Shown here: positions 34,313 through 41,802 of the stretch, in pieces
Numbering within the stretch: the first letter of the stretch is position 1
Layout of the letters: each line of letters opens with the position of its first letter
From: QAND01 sp003150225
GTDB lineage: Bacteria > Bacillota > Clostridia > Christensenellales > QAND01
Direction of reading: 5' to 3'
Assembly (NCBI RefSeq): GCF_044357945.1
Contig: NZ_CP076563.1
Coordinates: 1,364,001-1,428,000, forward strand
Length of the DNA stretch: 64,000 nt
The notes under the pieces: generated by a model
The model's database searches: none
Told to the model about the DNA's origin: nothing
The model's input: the letters and a program-made list of their open reading frames with translations, nothing else
Program-made: the position numbers and the translations under genes

Positions 34313-34750
34313 TCACATAACCCAACCTTCAACAGCAATAGCCTTCTTTGAAGTTATTCTTTGGGACATTATCTTACTAAAAAAGCCATAAGAGCTTTCT
34401 TTTTGGGCAGGGACTTCTTCAATTTCAACCAATGTTTTGATATTTTTATACATAGCCGTTAATGCCTCCTCTGAAAATACATTTTCAACCTCTAATTCTA
34501 GAGTACAATATATTTCGACAATACGCTTAACAGAAAATTGATGCTCCCCAGATTCATATTTGGACATCATCGCTTGGGACACGGAAAGCATTTGGGCTAG
34601 TTCGGACTGAGTCAATCCATGTTCAATGCGGTATTTTATCAAATCTTTGGATACTTGATAATAGATATTAGAAAGAATCTTCTCTTCCAGTGTTTCTTCA
34701 ATTCCAAGCGACTCCCTTATAGAATCAAATCCTGTTTTTTCGTAGCGCAT
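34313..34750 (-). CDS. XRE-family antitoxin-like regulator
   Basis: 145 aa from ATG 34750. HTH_3 domain at ~40-95 (YRIEHGLTQSELAQMLSVSQAMMSKYESGEHQFSVKRIVEI, in parts). The ~40-residue N-terminal extension (GIEETLEEKILSNIYYQVSKDLI) is typical of HigA-like antitoxins. The start overlaps the upstream stop (TGATG), as in toxin-first modules. Confidence 0.75.
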   Translation of the reverse strand: MRYEKTGFDSIRESLGIEETLEEKILSNIYYQVSKDLIKYRIEHGLTQSELAQMLSVSQAMMSKYESGEHQFSVKRIVEIYCTLELEVENVFSEEALTAMYKNIKTLVEIEEVPAQKESSYGFFSKIMSQRITSKKAIAVEGWVM

Positions 34751-35151
34751 CAAATATCACCTCTCTGTAACAGTTCATTATATCGATCAGTTGCCCGCTG
34801 AATTTCGTCATCGTAACTAAAATTGTTGTTTTTACAAAAGGCTGTCAAATAAACGGGATTTTTGTTTTGCATTACAAAAATCATTCTAATTTCTAATATG
34901 ATTTTGTATCTAAGTTCATACGTTGGCAGGCCGTTAATACTGTAGTGCTTTAACCTTTTTATCCATTTTGCAGAAATAAATGGCGCTATACCGAAATCTA
35001 TAATACTTGCATAGTCATGCTGCCATCTCTTTAGTAACTTGGCTTCATGTGCCTTATCTTTAATTATATCCCCAATATCCCAATCAAATCGTTCATGGTG
35101 AATTGGCTGAGGTATTAATTTTTTGACGATACTTGTTTTTCGGGATGCCAA
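34750..35151 (-). CDS. RelE/HigB-like toxin candidate
   Basis: 133 aa from TTG (GGAGG 7 bases upstream). The C-terminal half YELRYKIILEIRMIFVMQNKNPVYLTAFCKN followed by EIQRATDRYNELLQ matches the core strands and last helix of HigB/Gp49-type RelE toxins. The N-terminal ~55 residues are an extra basic region. First gene of the operon, as usual for higBA. Expected to cleave mRNA at the ribosome; not demonstrated. Confidence 0.65.
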   Translation of the reverse strand: MASRKTSIVKKLIPQPIHHERFDWDIGDIIKDKAHEAKLLKRWQHDYASIIDFGIAPFISAKWIKRLKHYSINGLPTYELRYKIILEIRMIFVMQNKNPVYLTAFCKNNNFSYDDEIQRATDRYNELLQRGDI

Positions 35152-35170
35152 AACCTCTCCTCCTATATAA

Positions 35171-35195
35171 TATAACTTATAGGTTATAAAGTCAA
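35171..35195 (-). promoter_or_regulatory. Autoregulated promoter of the toxin-antitoxin-like operon
   Basis: Minus strand: TTGACT (35195-35190), 17-base spacer, then TATTAT. Inside the spacer lies the palindrome TATAAC-N6-GTTATA (35171-35188), a natural operator for the XRE protein of the operon. Confidence 0.65.
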
Positions 35196-35271
35196 ACTAA
35201 ACCAGTATTGCATACATTGAGTTTTTATAGATCTAGGAAATCCATAATATTTACCATCTGTTTAAGTCAAA

Positions 35272-35298
35272 AAATAGGCGCCTACTAGGGCGCTTATT
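35272..35298 (-). terminator. Probable terminator after first repressor gene
   Basis: Minus strand: GCGCC / GGCGC stem followed by a run of T, just past the stop at 35299. Confidence 0.6.
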
Positions 35299-35637
35299 TT
35301 ATTTATCCTGGTTTTCTGCATCGTGTGCTCGAACCATCATATCAATAAACTTCTTAGCCTCTTCCTGCTCCTCTGGCGTGAGTTCTCGGCCAGTAGGGGT
35401 GACGTACCCCCACACTAAAGAAGGATCGTCTGTAGGGCGCTTGTAGGGCGTACGGCCTAGTAGGTAATCAACAGATACGTTGAAGTAGTCAGCAAGTTTT
35501 ATTAGCCGTTCAGATGAAGGTTGGCTTTTCCCCTGTTCATAGCTCGCATAAGTAGTTACTGGTACATCAAGATAAGCTGCTATTACTTTTTGAGAAACGC
35601 CATTTTCAAGGCGTATTTTTTTTATACGATTTTCCAA
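35299..35637 (-). CDS. XRE-family repressor 1
   Basis: 112 aa. N-terminal HTH (RLENGVSQKVIAAYLDVPVTTYASYEQGKSQPS, in parts) and the FNVSVDYLLGRT element common to Clostridia phage repressors. The C-terminal ~35 residues are acidic. Divergent from the 107-aa early gene, with operators in between. Confidence 0.82.
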   Translation of the reverse strand: MENRIKKIRLENGVSQKVIAAYLDVPVTTYASYEQGKSQPSSERLIKLADYFNVSVDYLLGRTPYKRPTDDPSLVWGYVTPTGRELTPEEQEEAKKFIDMMVRAHDAENQDK

Positions 35638-35657
35638 TGCAATACCTCTATGAAAAT

Positions 35658-35710
35658 TTCGTACAAAATACGAAAAAATAGTTGACTATACGAAAATATC
35701 GTACTATACT
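35658..35710 (+). promoter_or_regulatory. Early promoter 1 with two operators
   Basis: TTGACT 35682-35687, 17-base spacer, TATACT 35705-35710. Operator 1 is TTCGTA-N5-TACGAA (35658-35674). Operator 2 is TACGA-N5-TCGTA (35689-35703), lying in the promoter spacer. The shared half-site TACGA points to one regulator, most likely the divergent repressor at 35299. Confidence 0.8.
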
Positions 35711-35722
35711 AGACCCGTAGAA

Positions 35723-35751
35723 AGGTGATGCCGCCAGAAACGGATACACCT
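35723..35751 (+). other. Leader hairpin 1
   Basis: AGGTG/CACCT outer stem and CCG/CGG inner stem right after promoter 1. The same layout with changed pairs (GGTG/CACC and GCCG/CGGC) follows promoter 2 at 36699-36725. Both are followed by the conserved segment TCAACAATATA.CACA. Confidence 0.55.
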
Positions 35752-35812
35752 AATCAACAATATACCACACCGCAGAAGGGTATTTCAATCTGCGCATTAT
35801 GGAGGCGAGAGA

Positions 35813-36136
35813 ATGATTCCCGCAGAAGAATCCTTAAAACGACATCGTGAAGCCGGAAGAACAGATATAACCGAATATGAGCTTCGTGGAATGTGGCATG
35901 CACTCTATGGAGGGATACCACAAAACTATTATGAAAAGCTTGCTTGGAACCTGACGGGTGAGGCATACCACATGGCGGTATTTGGAGAAAAACGTGATCT
36001 GGATCTTGGGCCAGAGTACGAACGGCTGAAACACCTTTATGAAACAAGGAAGCTCATGGAAACAGCAAACGCTATTCGATACTTATATCGAGAACTTGCG
36101 AAGTATCGAAAGAAGGATCGTCAAGGACAGCGGTAG
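35813..36136 (+). CDS. Phage early protein, hypothetical
   Basis: 107 aa. GGAGG 7 bases before the ATG. Mostly helical and charged (ESLKRHREAGRTDITEYELRGMWHALYGGI; YERLKHLYETRKLMETANAIRYLYREL, in parts). Sole gene after early promoter 1. Its 3' end overlaps 65 bases of an opposing small gene. Could be an antirepressor or regulator; no family recognised. Confidence 0.65.
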   Translation: MIPAEESLKRHREAGRTDITEYELRGMWHALYGGIPQNYYEKLAWNLTGEAYHMAVFGEKRDLDLGPEYERLKHLYETRKLMETANAIRYLYRELAKYRKKDRQGQR

Positions 36137-36314
36137 ATGCGGCCTTCACACATTTTGTACAAATTGGGTGTTCAAAACTCTCATTGCAATCGTTGCTTTC
36201 TAAGGGAACAAGCTGGCCAGAAGGGGCTTTAACTCCAGAAACATATACTTCTCTAATTTTCCCTGGATTTCGTGGACAGCGTACTTTGATTGCGAAAGAA
36301 AACTCATTGCTCAT
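36072..36314 (-). CDS. Small phage protein with CxxC
   Basis: 80 aa. GGAGG 8 bases upstream of the ATG. Beta-type N-terminal half (FSFAIKVRCPRNPGKIREVYVSG) and a single CTKC near residue 52, with another Cys earlier, possibly a metal site. Cotranscribed with repressor 2 (14-base gap). It overlaps the end of the opposing 107-aa gene, so transcripts may interfere. Confidence 0.55.
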   Translation of the reverse strand: MSNEFSFAIKVRCPRNPGKIREVYVSGVKAPSGQLVPLESNDCNESFEHPICTKCVKAASTAVLDDPSFDTSQVLDISIE

Positions 36315-36327
36315 ATAGTTGCCTCCC

Positions 36328-36618
36328 TTACGAATCCTTCTTTGCTCTATATCCAGCTAGAAACGCTTCTACGGCAGCTTGTTCATCGGGAGTAAGGACA
36401 AGGGTAGGGGGTTCTAGCAACGGGTTGTCCGTGCGCCCTAGGAGGTAGTCCGTGGATACGTTGAAGTAGTCGGCAAGCTTATCAAGAATAACTCCATTTG
36501 GGATAGAACCATTTTTCCAGTGTGTAGCTGTTGCAGAGGAAAGGCCTAGCTCTTTGGTAACAACATTGGGTTTTATTTTATTCTCGTCGCACAATGCTGT
36601 TAATCGTTGCCAGAACAT
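36328..36618 (-). CDS. XRE-family repressor 2
   Basis: 96 aa. HTH (KIKPNVVTKELGLSSATATHWKNGSIPNG) followed by the same FNVSTDYLLGRT element as repressor 1 and a short acidic tail. Divergent from early promoter 2. Together with repressor 1 this gives two complete, successive immunity-type modules. Confidence 0.8.
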   Translation of the reverse strand: MFWQRLTALCDENKIKPNVVTKELGLSSATATHWKNGSIPNGVILDKLADYFNVSTDYLLGRTDNPLLEPPTLVLTPDEQAAVEAFLAGYRAKKDS

Positions 36619-36656
36619 AATTCACCTCAAATATCTACAAAAGCTAAAATAAAGTA

Positions 36657-36685
36657 TTGACTATCTACATTAATGTAGTTATACT
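36657..36685 (+). promoter_or_regulatory. Early promoter 2 with operator
   Basis: TTGACT 36657-36662, 17-base spacer, TATACT 36680-36685. The spacer contains a 14-base palindrome CTACATTAATGTAG (36665-36678). A half-site ATCTAC lies upstream at about 36633. Likely target of repressor 2. Confidence 0.8.
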
Positions 36686-36698
36686 ATACCCGTAGGCA

Positions 36699-36725
36699 GG
36701 TGAAGCCGCCGAAAAACGGCGCACC
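36699..36725 (+). other. Leader hairpin 2
   Basis: GGTG/CACC outer and GCCG/CGGC inner stems with an A-rich loop, then the segment TATCAACAATATAACACA. Homologous to the leader after promoter 1. Confidence 0.55.
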
Positions 36726-36774
36726 TATCAACAATATAACACATTTCGGGCAACCGGAGCAAGGAGGTGAAAAC

Positions 36775-36960
36775 ATGGAACGGTATCTATCTGTTAAGGA
36801 GGCTGCTCCTATCCTAGGGGTCGCAGAGGATACCCTAAGGGGAATGCTCCAGGCAGGAATTGTCCCTGGATACAAGATGGGGAAAAAGCTGTGGCGGATA
36901 CGTCGGGACGAGCTGGAGGAATACATGGCCAAGTCCAGGAACATTCCCAAGGAAGGTTAA
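36775..36960 (+). CDS. Excisionase/MerR-type DNA-binding protein
   Basis: 61 aa. AAGGAGG 7 bases before the ATG. YLSVKEAAPILGVAEDTLRGMLQAGIVPGYKMGKKLWRIRRDEL (in parts) is the HTH_17 winged-helix pattern of excisionases. First gene of the main early operon, well placed for an Xis or early regulator. Confidence 0.75.
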   Translation: MERYLSVKEAAPILGVAEDTLRGMLQAGIVPGYKMGKKLWRIRRDELEEYMAKSRNIPKEG

Positions 36961-37016
36961 GAGATCAACATTGAGATTTGCAAGATCATTATCTCACGGA
37001 AAGGAGGAAAAGCACC

Positions 37017-37457
37017 ATGGCGGATATAGGGGAATACCTCTATGCTTCACGGCGAAAAGCGGGATTAACCCAAGAAGCTGCGTCAGAAGCCACCGGGCTG
37101 CATGTGCGGACCATCCAAAGGTATGAATACGGAGAGTTGGTTTGCCCGGATGATGCTATATGGCTGTTTGCTAAAGCGTACAAAGACCCGGGCCTATGCT
37201 ATCGGGCATTGCAGTTGGATCCGGTGTACCAATCGATTCTGCCGGGGTACGAGCCTAGCGGAGTGCCGATGGCGGCGCTGAATCTGATGGCGAGGCTGCA
37301 TAGCCTGGAAGACTACGCCAACGACATGATCACCATTTTGGCAGATGGGGAGATTGACAGCACCGAGGACGAGCGCTGGCAGGAGATCACAAAAGCGGTC
37401 AAACGTTTGGCGGTTGCTTGTCTTCAAGTATTGGAGGCAGGAGGTGGCAGCGTATGA
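37017..37457 (+). CDS. XRE-family regulator, third HTH protein
   Basis: 146 aa from ATG 37017 (AAGGAGG upstream). HTH at 10-60 (SRRKAGLTQEAASEATGLHVRTIQRYEYGELVCPDD, in parts). The helical C-terminal half includes an acidic patch (GEIDSTEDERWQEI). This form is common in early operons of Clostridia phages. Overlaps the next gene by 4 bases. Confidence 0.7.
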   Translation: MADIGEYLYASRRKAGLTQEAASEATGLHVRTIQRYEYGELVCPDDAIWLFAKAYKDPGLCYRALQLDPVYQSILPGYEPSGVPMAALNLMARLHSLEDYANDMITILADGEIDSTEDERWQEITKAVKRLAVACLQVLEAGGGSV

Positions 37458-37660
37458 CCGTTGCTGAATTAAAACAGCTGGACAAGGACTTCGTGTACGC
37501 TGGGCAGGTCTGTCAGATCATGAATTCCGATGCGCAGGTTTTACGATGCCAGCTTAGAGCCAATCCGGACATGTGGGGCTTTCGAGTAACGGTTCGAGGC
37601 TCGCGTGTTCAGATACCACGCAAGCCGTTTCTAAAGATGCTGGGGGAGGACGAGGAATGA
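37454..37660 (+). CDS. Small phage protein, hypothetical
   Basis: 68 aa from ATG 37454 (GGAGGTGG upstream). N-terminal helix (VAELKQLDKDFVYAGQVCQI), then a beta-rich basic part (WGFRVTVRGSRVQIPRKPF). Coupled on both sides by overlapping ATGA. No family recognised. Confidence 0.6.
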   Translation: MTVAELKQLDKDFVYAGQVCQIMNSDAQVLRCQLRANPDMWGFRVTVRGSRVQIPRKPFLKMLGEDEE

Positions 37661-37782
37661 TGCCTTGGGCGAAAAGTAAGAGGTTTAAAGTTCGTCAAGG
37701 AAGCATAGCAGACAAGGCTATCCATGCGACTAAGGCCGTTGCCTTTGTTTTGGTACTGATCGGGATGGGGATTGAGCTATGA
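37657..37782 (+). CDS. Small phage membrane protein (41 aa)
   Basis: Basic N-terminus then one hydrophobic helix (AVAFVLVLIGMGIEL). Homologous to the 34-aa protein at 14457-14561 in prophage A. ATGA overlaps on both sides. Function unknown; the conserved pairing with the next membrane protein suggests they act together. Confidence 0.7.
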   Translation: MMPWAKSKRFKVRQGSIADKAIHATKAVAFVLVLIGMGIEL

Positions 37783-37964
37783 ATTGCCTGGTTCTAGGTT
37801 TGTTTATCGGCGCTGCAGTTGGCGGGCTTATGGTGAGCCTATACCACGCCGGAGACACCAGAAGGATAAACGCAATTAGGGATCACTACGAACAGGAACT
37901 ATGTCATAGCAGGATGGCTCTTAAAGCCCTAGAGCAAATGCGGCAAGAGGAGAGGGGAAAGTAA
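37779..37964 (+). CDS. Small phage membrane protein
   Basis: 61 aa. N-terminal helix with glycine zipper (LGLFIGAAVGGLMVSLYH), then a charged helix containing HYEQELCHSRMALKALE. Homologue of 14266-14460. Same order in both phages: 34/41-aa protein, this protein, structured leader, coiled-coil protein. Confidence 0.75.
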   Translation: MNCLVLGLFIGAAVGGLMVSLYHAGDTRRINAIRDHYEQELCHSRMALKALEQMRQEERGK

Positions 37965-37986
37965 CTTGAATATAGAGAAAGAAAAA

Positions 37987-38017
37987 GTGCCCCAGGGGCG
38001 GCAACCCCATGGAGCAC
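37987..38017 (+). ncRNA. Small structured leader element, copy 2
   Basis: Outer stem GTGC/GCAC (37987-37990 with 38014-38017), inner stem GGGG/CCCC (37995-37998 with 38005-38008), loop CGGCAA, followed by AAGG. Compare 14229-14261: both stems differ in sequence but still pair. Confidence 0.55.
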
Positions 38018-38081
38018 AAGGAACAAATAAACCTACTAGCAATATAGCACGGAGGCGAGAAGCCGTCAAGGAGGCGCAGCT

Positions 38082-38222
38082 ATGAGTACATTATCTAACG
38101 AAATCATAGAGCAGATTCTTGAAAACCTGTTTGGCCAGATCAAAGAGCTAGAGGAAAAGATCGATGACTTGCAGGCTGAAAACAGGCTATTAAAGGTCAG
38201 GCAGAGCGAGGCTTTTAGATAG
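38082..38222 (+). CDS. Small coiled-coil protein
   Basis: 46 aa, almost wholly a charged heptad helix (IEQILENLFGQIKELEEKIDDLQAENRLLKV, in parts). AAGGAGG precedes the ATG. Preceded by a leader shared with 13680-13790 in prophage A. May oligomerise or bind a partner; function unknown. Confidence 0.7.
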   Translation: MSTLSNEIIEQILENLFGQIKELEEKIDDLQAENRLLKVRQSEAFR

Positions 38223-38233
38223 GAGAGAAAAAC

Positions 38234-39097
38234 ATGATTATCACCAATGAGCTGAATCTTCCCCAAGCGTTTGTACAGATGGCACAGAGGGACGAGTACG
38301 AGACGGCGAACAACGAATACCGGGTGACTTCTCTTCTAAAGGGCATTCGGGAAACCGAGCTGGAGCGGCGTCATAGCCGGGAGATTAAGCGGGATGTATC
38401 GGACATGGTTTGGCTGTTGTTTGGTACTGCCACCCATTCCATCCTGGAACGACAAAAGGAGGGAGACCGAGAGATTAAGGAAACCCGCCTCAAGATGGAA
38501 ATGGATGGGATTATGCTGTCCGGGCAGTTTGATCTGTACAACGAGGAGGAAGAACGGATCACGGACTACAAGACCGCTTCTGCTTGGAAGATCATCTACG
38601 GCAATTATGAGGACTGGCGCCGGCAGCTATTGATCTACGCCTATATGCTTCGGGACGCTGGGTTCCCGGTAAAGCGGGGCAGGGTAGTGGCATTTTTAAA
38701 AGACCATAGTAAACGGGACGCCAAGGTCAAAGCGGGGTATCCCAAGCTCCCGGTTCAGCCAGTAGATTTTACTTTTTCCGAGAGGGACTTCCAGGAAATC
38801 GAAGTGTGGTTAAAAGAGAAGATCGCCCAGGTAAAGCGGGCGAGAGAATTGCCGGATGATCGATTGCCGCTCTGTACGCAGGAGGAACGGTTCAATAGCG
38901 GGGACAAGTACGCTGTTATGAAGAAGGGGAGAAAGACCGCTTTGAGAGTGCTAGATAGCCAGGAAGAGGCGGAACAGTGGATGGCGAGCAATGGCGGCGA
39001 CAGCATCGAGATTCGCCCTGGTGAGGACAAGAAGTGCCAGGATTACTGCGCGGCCAAAGAGTTTTGCAGCTATTACAAAGGAGTATGTCATGAATGA
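38234..39097 (+). CDS. PD-(D/E)XK nuclease (RecB/Cas4-like)
   Basis: 287 aa. Core motifs: GTATHSILE (helix with His), SGQFDLY (Asp) and ITDYKTAS (the D...xxK pair), then the QLLIYAYML helix. C-terminal cysteines (KCQDYCAAKEFCSYYKGVC) resemble the Fe-S cluster of AddB/Cas4-type nucleases. First gene of the recombination cluster, paired with a single-strand annealing-type protein, so likely the phage exonuclease. Confidence 0.85.
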   Translation: MIITNELNLPQAFVQMAQRDEYETANNEYRVTSLLKGIRETELERRHSREIKRDVSDMVWLLFGTATHSILERQKEGDREIKETRLKMEMDGIMLSGQFDLYNEEEERITDYKTASAWKIIYGNYEDWRRQLLIYAYMLRDAGFPVKRGRVVAFLKDHSKRDAKVKAGYPKLPVQPVDFTFSERDFQEIEVWLKEKIAQVKRARELPDDRLPLCTQEERFNSGDKYAVMKKGRKTALRVLDSQEEAEQWMASNGGDSIEIRPGEDKKCQDYCAAKEFCSYYKGVCHE

Positions 39098-39755
39098 GAA
39101 CATGGTGCTATATGATCGGTGGAGGATGGTTCCGCAGGAAGCAAAAAAGGCAATTACGGCTGGTAGATTAAAAGGATTTACCGATATTTCTCCCATGTGG
39201 AGAATCCAGCAATTAACAGAGATGTTTGGCCCGTGCGGCCTGGGATGGGTAGCTCTAATCACTAGATCATGGATTGATGAAGGACCAAGCGGAGAAAAAG
39301 TCTGCAATATTGAAATCGCATTGAAATATCGCATTGAAGGTAAATGGTCTGAACCAGTACTTGGAATCGGTGGAAGCCTGTTGGTAGCAAAAGAGCGAAA
39401 CGGACTATACACAGATGATGAGGCGTACAAAAAAGCTTATACAGATGCACTGAGCGTAGCTTGTAGGTCACTTGGGATGGGAGCGGACGTGTATTGGGAA
39501 CGAGGAGGAAAATATGAGGAAAAAAGTAAAACAACGCAACCAGAAAAAGAGCCCCCCGCTGTTGAAATCCAGTACGCCGATGTGAATGCGAGAGAGGCTT
39601 TGTATGTGGCGGTGGGGAAAGACAGGGCGAAATATGAGGCCCTTTTGAAGAAGTACAAGGTTTCTAAAGACAAGATCCCCATGGATGTGTACGACAAGAT
39701 GTACAAAGAGGTGTGGAACATTCCCCAAGAAGAGAAGCTGCCATGGGAGGAATGA
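39090..39755 (+). CDS. Single-strand annealing protein, Sak3/DUF1071-like
   Basis: 221 aa from ATG 39090 (AAAGGAG upstream). The core (KGFTDISPMWRIQQLTEMFGPCGLGW ... YTDALSVACRSLGMGADVYW) matches the Rad52-superfamily proteins of DUF1071/Sak3 type. A Glu/Pro-rich linker and a helical C-terminal part ending PWEE follow. Would anneal ssDNA produced by the preceding nuclease. Overlaps that gene by 8 bases. Confidence 0.7.
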   Translation: MNENMVLYDRWRMVPQEAKKAITAGRLKGFTDISPMWRIQQLTEMFGPCGLGWVALITRSWIDEGPSGEKVCNIEIALKYRIEGKWSEPVLGIGGSLLVAKERNGLYTDDEAYKKAYTDALSVACRSLGMGADVYWERGGKYEEKSKTTQPEKEPPAVEIQYADVNAREALYVAVGKDRAKYEALLKKYKVSKDKIPMDVYDKMYKEVWNIPQEEKLPWEE

Positions 39756-40288
39756 TCTTTGATCAGGCGTCCTTGCGGAATGACCATGGGGAGGTATGGC
39801 TCCAGTTAAGACTATCCCCACAAAGTTTCTTTGAAGCTAGGCGATTTATCGCCAACAAACAGGACAAGCCGTATCGAATGGAGATCAAGCGCCACTACAA
39901 CAAGCGAAGCATGGATGCCAATGCCTATTGCTGGGTGCTGTGTGAAGCCATTGCGGAAGCCATACGGGCAACGAAAGAGGAAGTCTACCGGCAAGCCATT
40001 GAACAGGTGGGAGTGTTTGCAGAATTGTGGATCCCGGAGGACGATGCAAAGAGTGTTATGGAAAGCTGGGAGAGTATAGGGTTAGGGTGGCTGGCCTTCG
40101 ATATGGGAACCACGAAAGGTTTTACCACCATCCATGCCTATAAGGGTTCCTCTCGCTATGACACCAAAGAGATGAGCCGATTGTTGGATTGGCTGGTGGA
40201 GGAAGCGGATGGCCTTGGGCTGGAAACCAGAACCCCGGAGGAGATCGAAAGGATGAAAAGCCTATGGGATGAAAAGCAGGCGGTCTAA
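39743..40288 (+). CDS. NinB-like recombination protein
   Basis: 181 aa. KRHYNKRSMDANAYCWVLCEAIAEAI resembles the RS.D.N signature of NinB/Orf-type recombination mediators. The C-terminal part (YDTKEMSRLLDWLVEEADGLGLETRTPEEIERM) is common in phage recombination cassettes. The start could be ATG 39743 or 39752. Lies between the annealing protein and an HNH nuclease. Confidence 0.6.
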   Translation: MGGMIFDQASLRNDHGEVWLQLRLSPQSFFEARRFIANKQDKPYRMEIKRHYNKRSMDANAYCWVLCEAIAEAIRATKEEVYRQAIEQVGVFAELWIPEDDAKSVMESWESIGLGWLAFDMGTTKGFTTIHAYKGSSRYDTKEMSRLLDWLVEEADGLGLETRTPEEIERMKSLWDEKQAV

Positions 40289-40598
40289 AGCCACGGATAT
40301 TCCAAAGAGGGTAAAGGATGAAGTATGGAACCGAGATAGAGGGCGCTGTGTGGTATGCGGGAACAGCTACAATGTGATGCCAAACGCCCACTATATTCCC
40401 CGATCGAAAGGCGGTCTAGGAATCCCTGAGAACATCGTTACACTGTGTACTGCTCTAACCCCGAACCGATGTCATGAACGCTTTGACAACGGCACAGGGG
40501 CTGAGAGAGAGTCCATTGGGAATATCATACGCGAGTATCTAAAAGCACACTATCCCGATTGGGATGAATCAAAACTAATCTATACAAAGTGGGGGTAA
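40269..40598 (+). CDS. HNH endonuclease
   Basis: 109 aa. Basic N-terminus, zinc pair CVVC near residue 28, the HNH core AHYIPRSKGGLGIPENIVTLC, and NRCHERFD. Overlaps the preceding gene by 20 bases. Located with recombination genes rather than beside terminase, so a recombination or repair role is more likely than packaging. Confidence 0.85.
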   Translation: MKSRRSKATDIPKRVKDEVWNRDRGRCVVCGNSYNVMPNAHYIPRSKGGLGIPENIVTLCTALTPNRCHERFDNGTGAERESIGNIIREYLKAHYPDWDESKLIYTKWG

Positions 40599-40600
40599 TG

Positions 40601-40954
40601 ATGAACAAAGTTGTGATGATTGGGAATCTCACCAAAGACCCGGAAATCCGGACCACCAACGGTGGTCACAGCGTGTGTACGTTTACGTTGGCGATCAATC
40701 GCCGGATTGCCGATAAGAACGGGGAACGCCAGGCGGATTTCATTCCGGTTGTATGCTGGCGTGCCCAGGCTGATAGCTGCGCGAAATATCTCCAAAAGGG
40801 CAGCAAGGTCGGGGTGAGTGGGACAATGCAAACCAGAAGTTATCAAACCCAGGATGGGAGTAACCGCCAAATTACTGAACTGATTGCAGATGAAGTAGAG
40901 TTTATTGCAAATATCAAGCATAAAGAACAAGACAGCGAAGATTATCCATATTAA
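40601..40954 (+). CDS. ssb: Single-stranded DNA-binding protein
   Basis: 117 aa from ATG 40601. OB-fold signature MNKVVMIGNLTKDPEIR, FTLAINRR, FIPVVCW and the acidic tail SEDYPY resembling the SSB C-terminal tip. Shorter than host SSB, as in phages. Confidence 0.92.
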   Translation: MNKVVMIGNLTKDPEIRTTNGGHSVCTFTLAINRRIADKNGERQADFIPVVCWRAQADSCAKYLQKGSKVGVSGTMQTRSYQTQDGSNRQITELIADEVEFIANIKHKEQDSEDYPY

Positions 40955-40968
40955 GCGAGGGAGCGAAC

Positions 40969-41802
40969 ATGGCAAGAAAACGGATGCTTGATCCCAACAT
41001 GTGGCAAAGCGAGGATATATCCAGATTATCCGTGTTCGCCAGATATCTGTTCATCGGGATGATTTCAAACGCCGATGATGAAGGACGAGGAAGGGCCAAC
41101 CCGAACTATCTAAAATCAACCATATTTCCGTATGACAATATGCGCACTGCCGATATCAATAAAGCCTTATCGGAGATAAGCCGTTATACGTCCGTAGTGC
41201 TGTATGAGAGAGCCCATAGTATGTACTATGCGTTTCTTAACTGGAATAAATGGCAGAAAGTCGATAGGCCCACAAAGAGTATATTGCCTCCTCCACCATC
41301 TTCCGCAGAACTGGAAAATCCTCTCGTAGAAGCAACAGACTCCCCTGAAAATGGCGAGTTTGAGGGTATTTTATGTGATTCGTCGAATGCTCGTCGAGGG
41401 CTCGACGAACGCTCGCTCCTAATAGAAGAGAAAAGAAAAGAAGAGAAAGATATATATCGCGAAACAGGTTCGCTCAGTCGAATAGACTACCAGAAAGTTG
41501 TTGATCTGTTCCACAGCCTGTGTCCATCGTTGCCACGGGTAAGAACCGTTAGCGAGAAGCGGAAGAAAGCAATACGGGCAAGATTTAACGCCGGAGAAAC
41601 CATGGAAAGCTTTGCGGAAGTGTTTAAGCTGGCGGAGGCAAGCGATTTCTTAACAGGCAGAAATGGTGCCTGGGCTGGATGCGGGTTCGACTGGCTGTTG
41701 AAGGAAGCCAACTGGATCAAAACCTTGGAAGGGACCTATGAGAACAAGGCAAAAAGCAAAGCCGGATACGAAGATGACAGATACGAAGGGGTTGTTTTGT
41801 AG
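40969..41802 (+). CDS. Phage replisome organizer / DnaD-like initiator
   Basis: 277 aa. The N-terminal ~110 residues (RMLDPNMWQSEDISRLSVFARYLFIGMISNADDEGRG, in parts) are the winged-helix region of phage replication initiators. A variable acidic linker and a C-terminal helical domain (YQKVVDLFHSLCPSLPRVRTVSEKRKKAIRARF, in parts) follow. It would load the helicase encoded by the next gene, which starts in its last bases. Confidence 0.82.
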   Translation: MARKRMLDPNMWQSEDISRLSVFARYLFIGMISNADDEGRGRANPNYLKSTIFPYDNMRTADINKALSEISRYTSVVLYERAHSMYYAFLNWNKWQKVDRPTKSILPPPPSSAELENPLVEATDSPENGEFEGILCDSSNARRGLDERSLLIEEKRKEEKDIYRETGSLSRIDYQKVVDLFHSLCPSLPRVRTVSEKRKKAIRARFNAGETMESFAEVFKLAEASDFLTGRNGAWAGCGFDWLLKEANWIKTLEGTYENKAKSKAGYEDDRYEGVVL

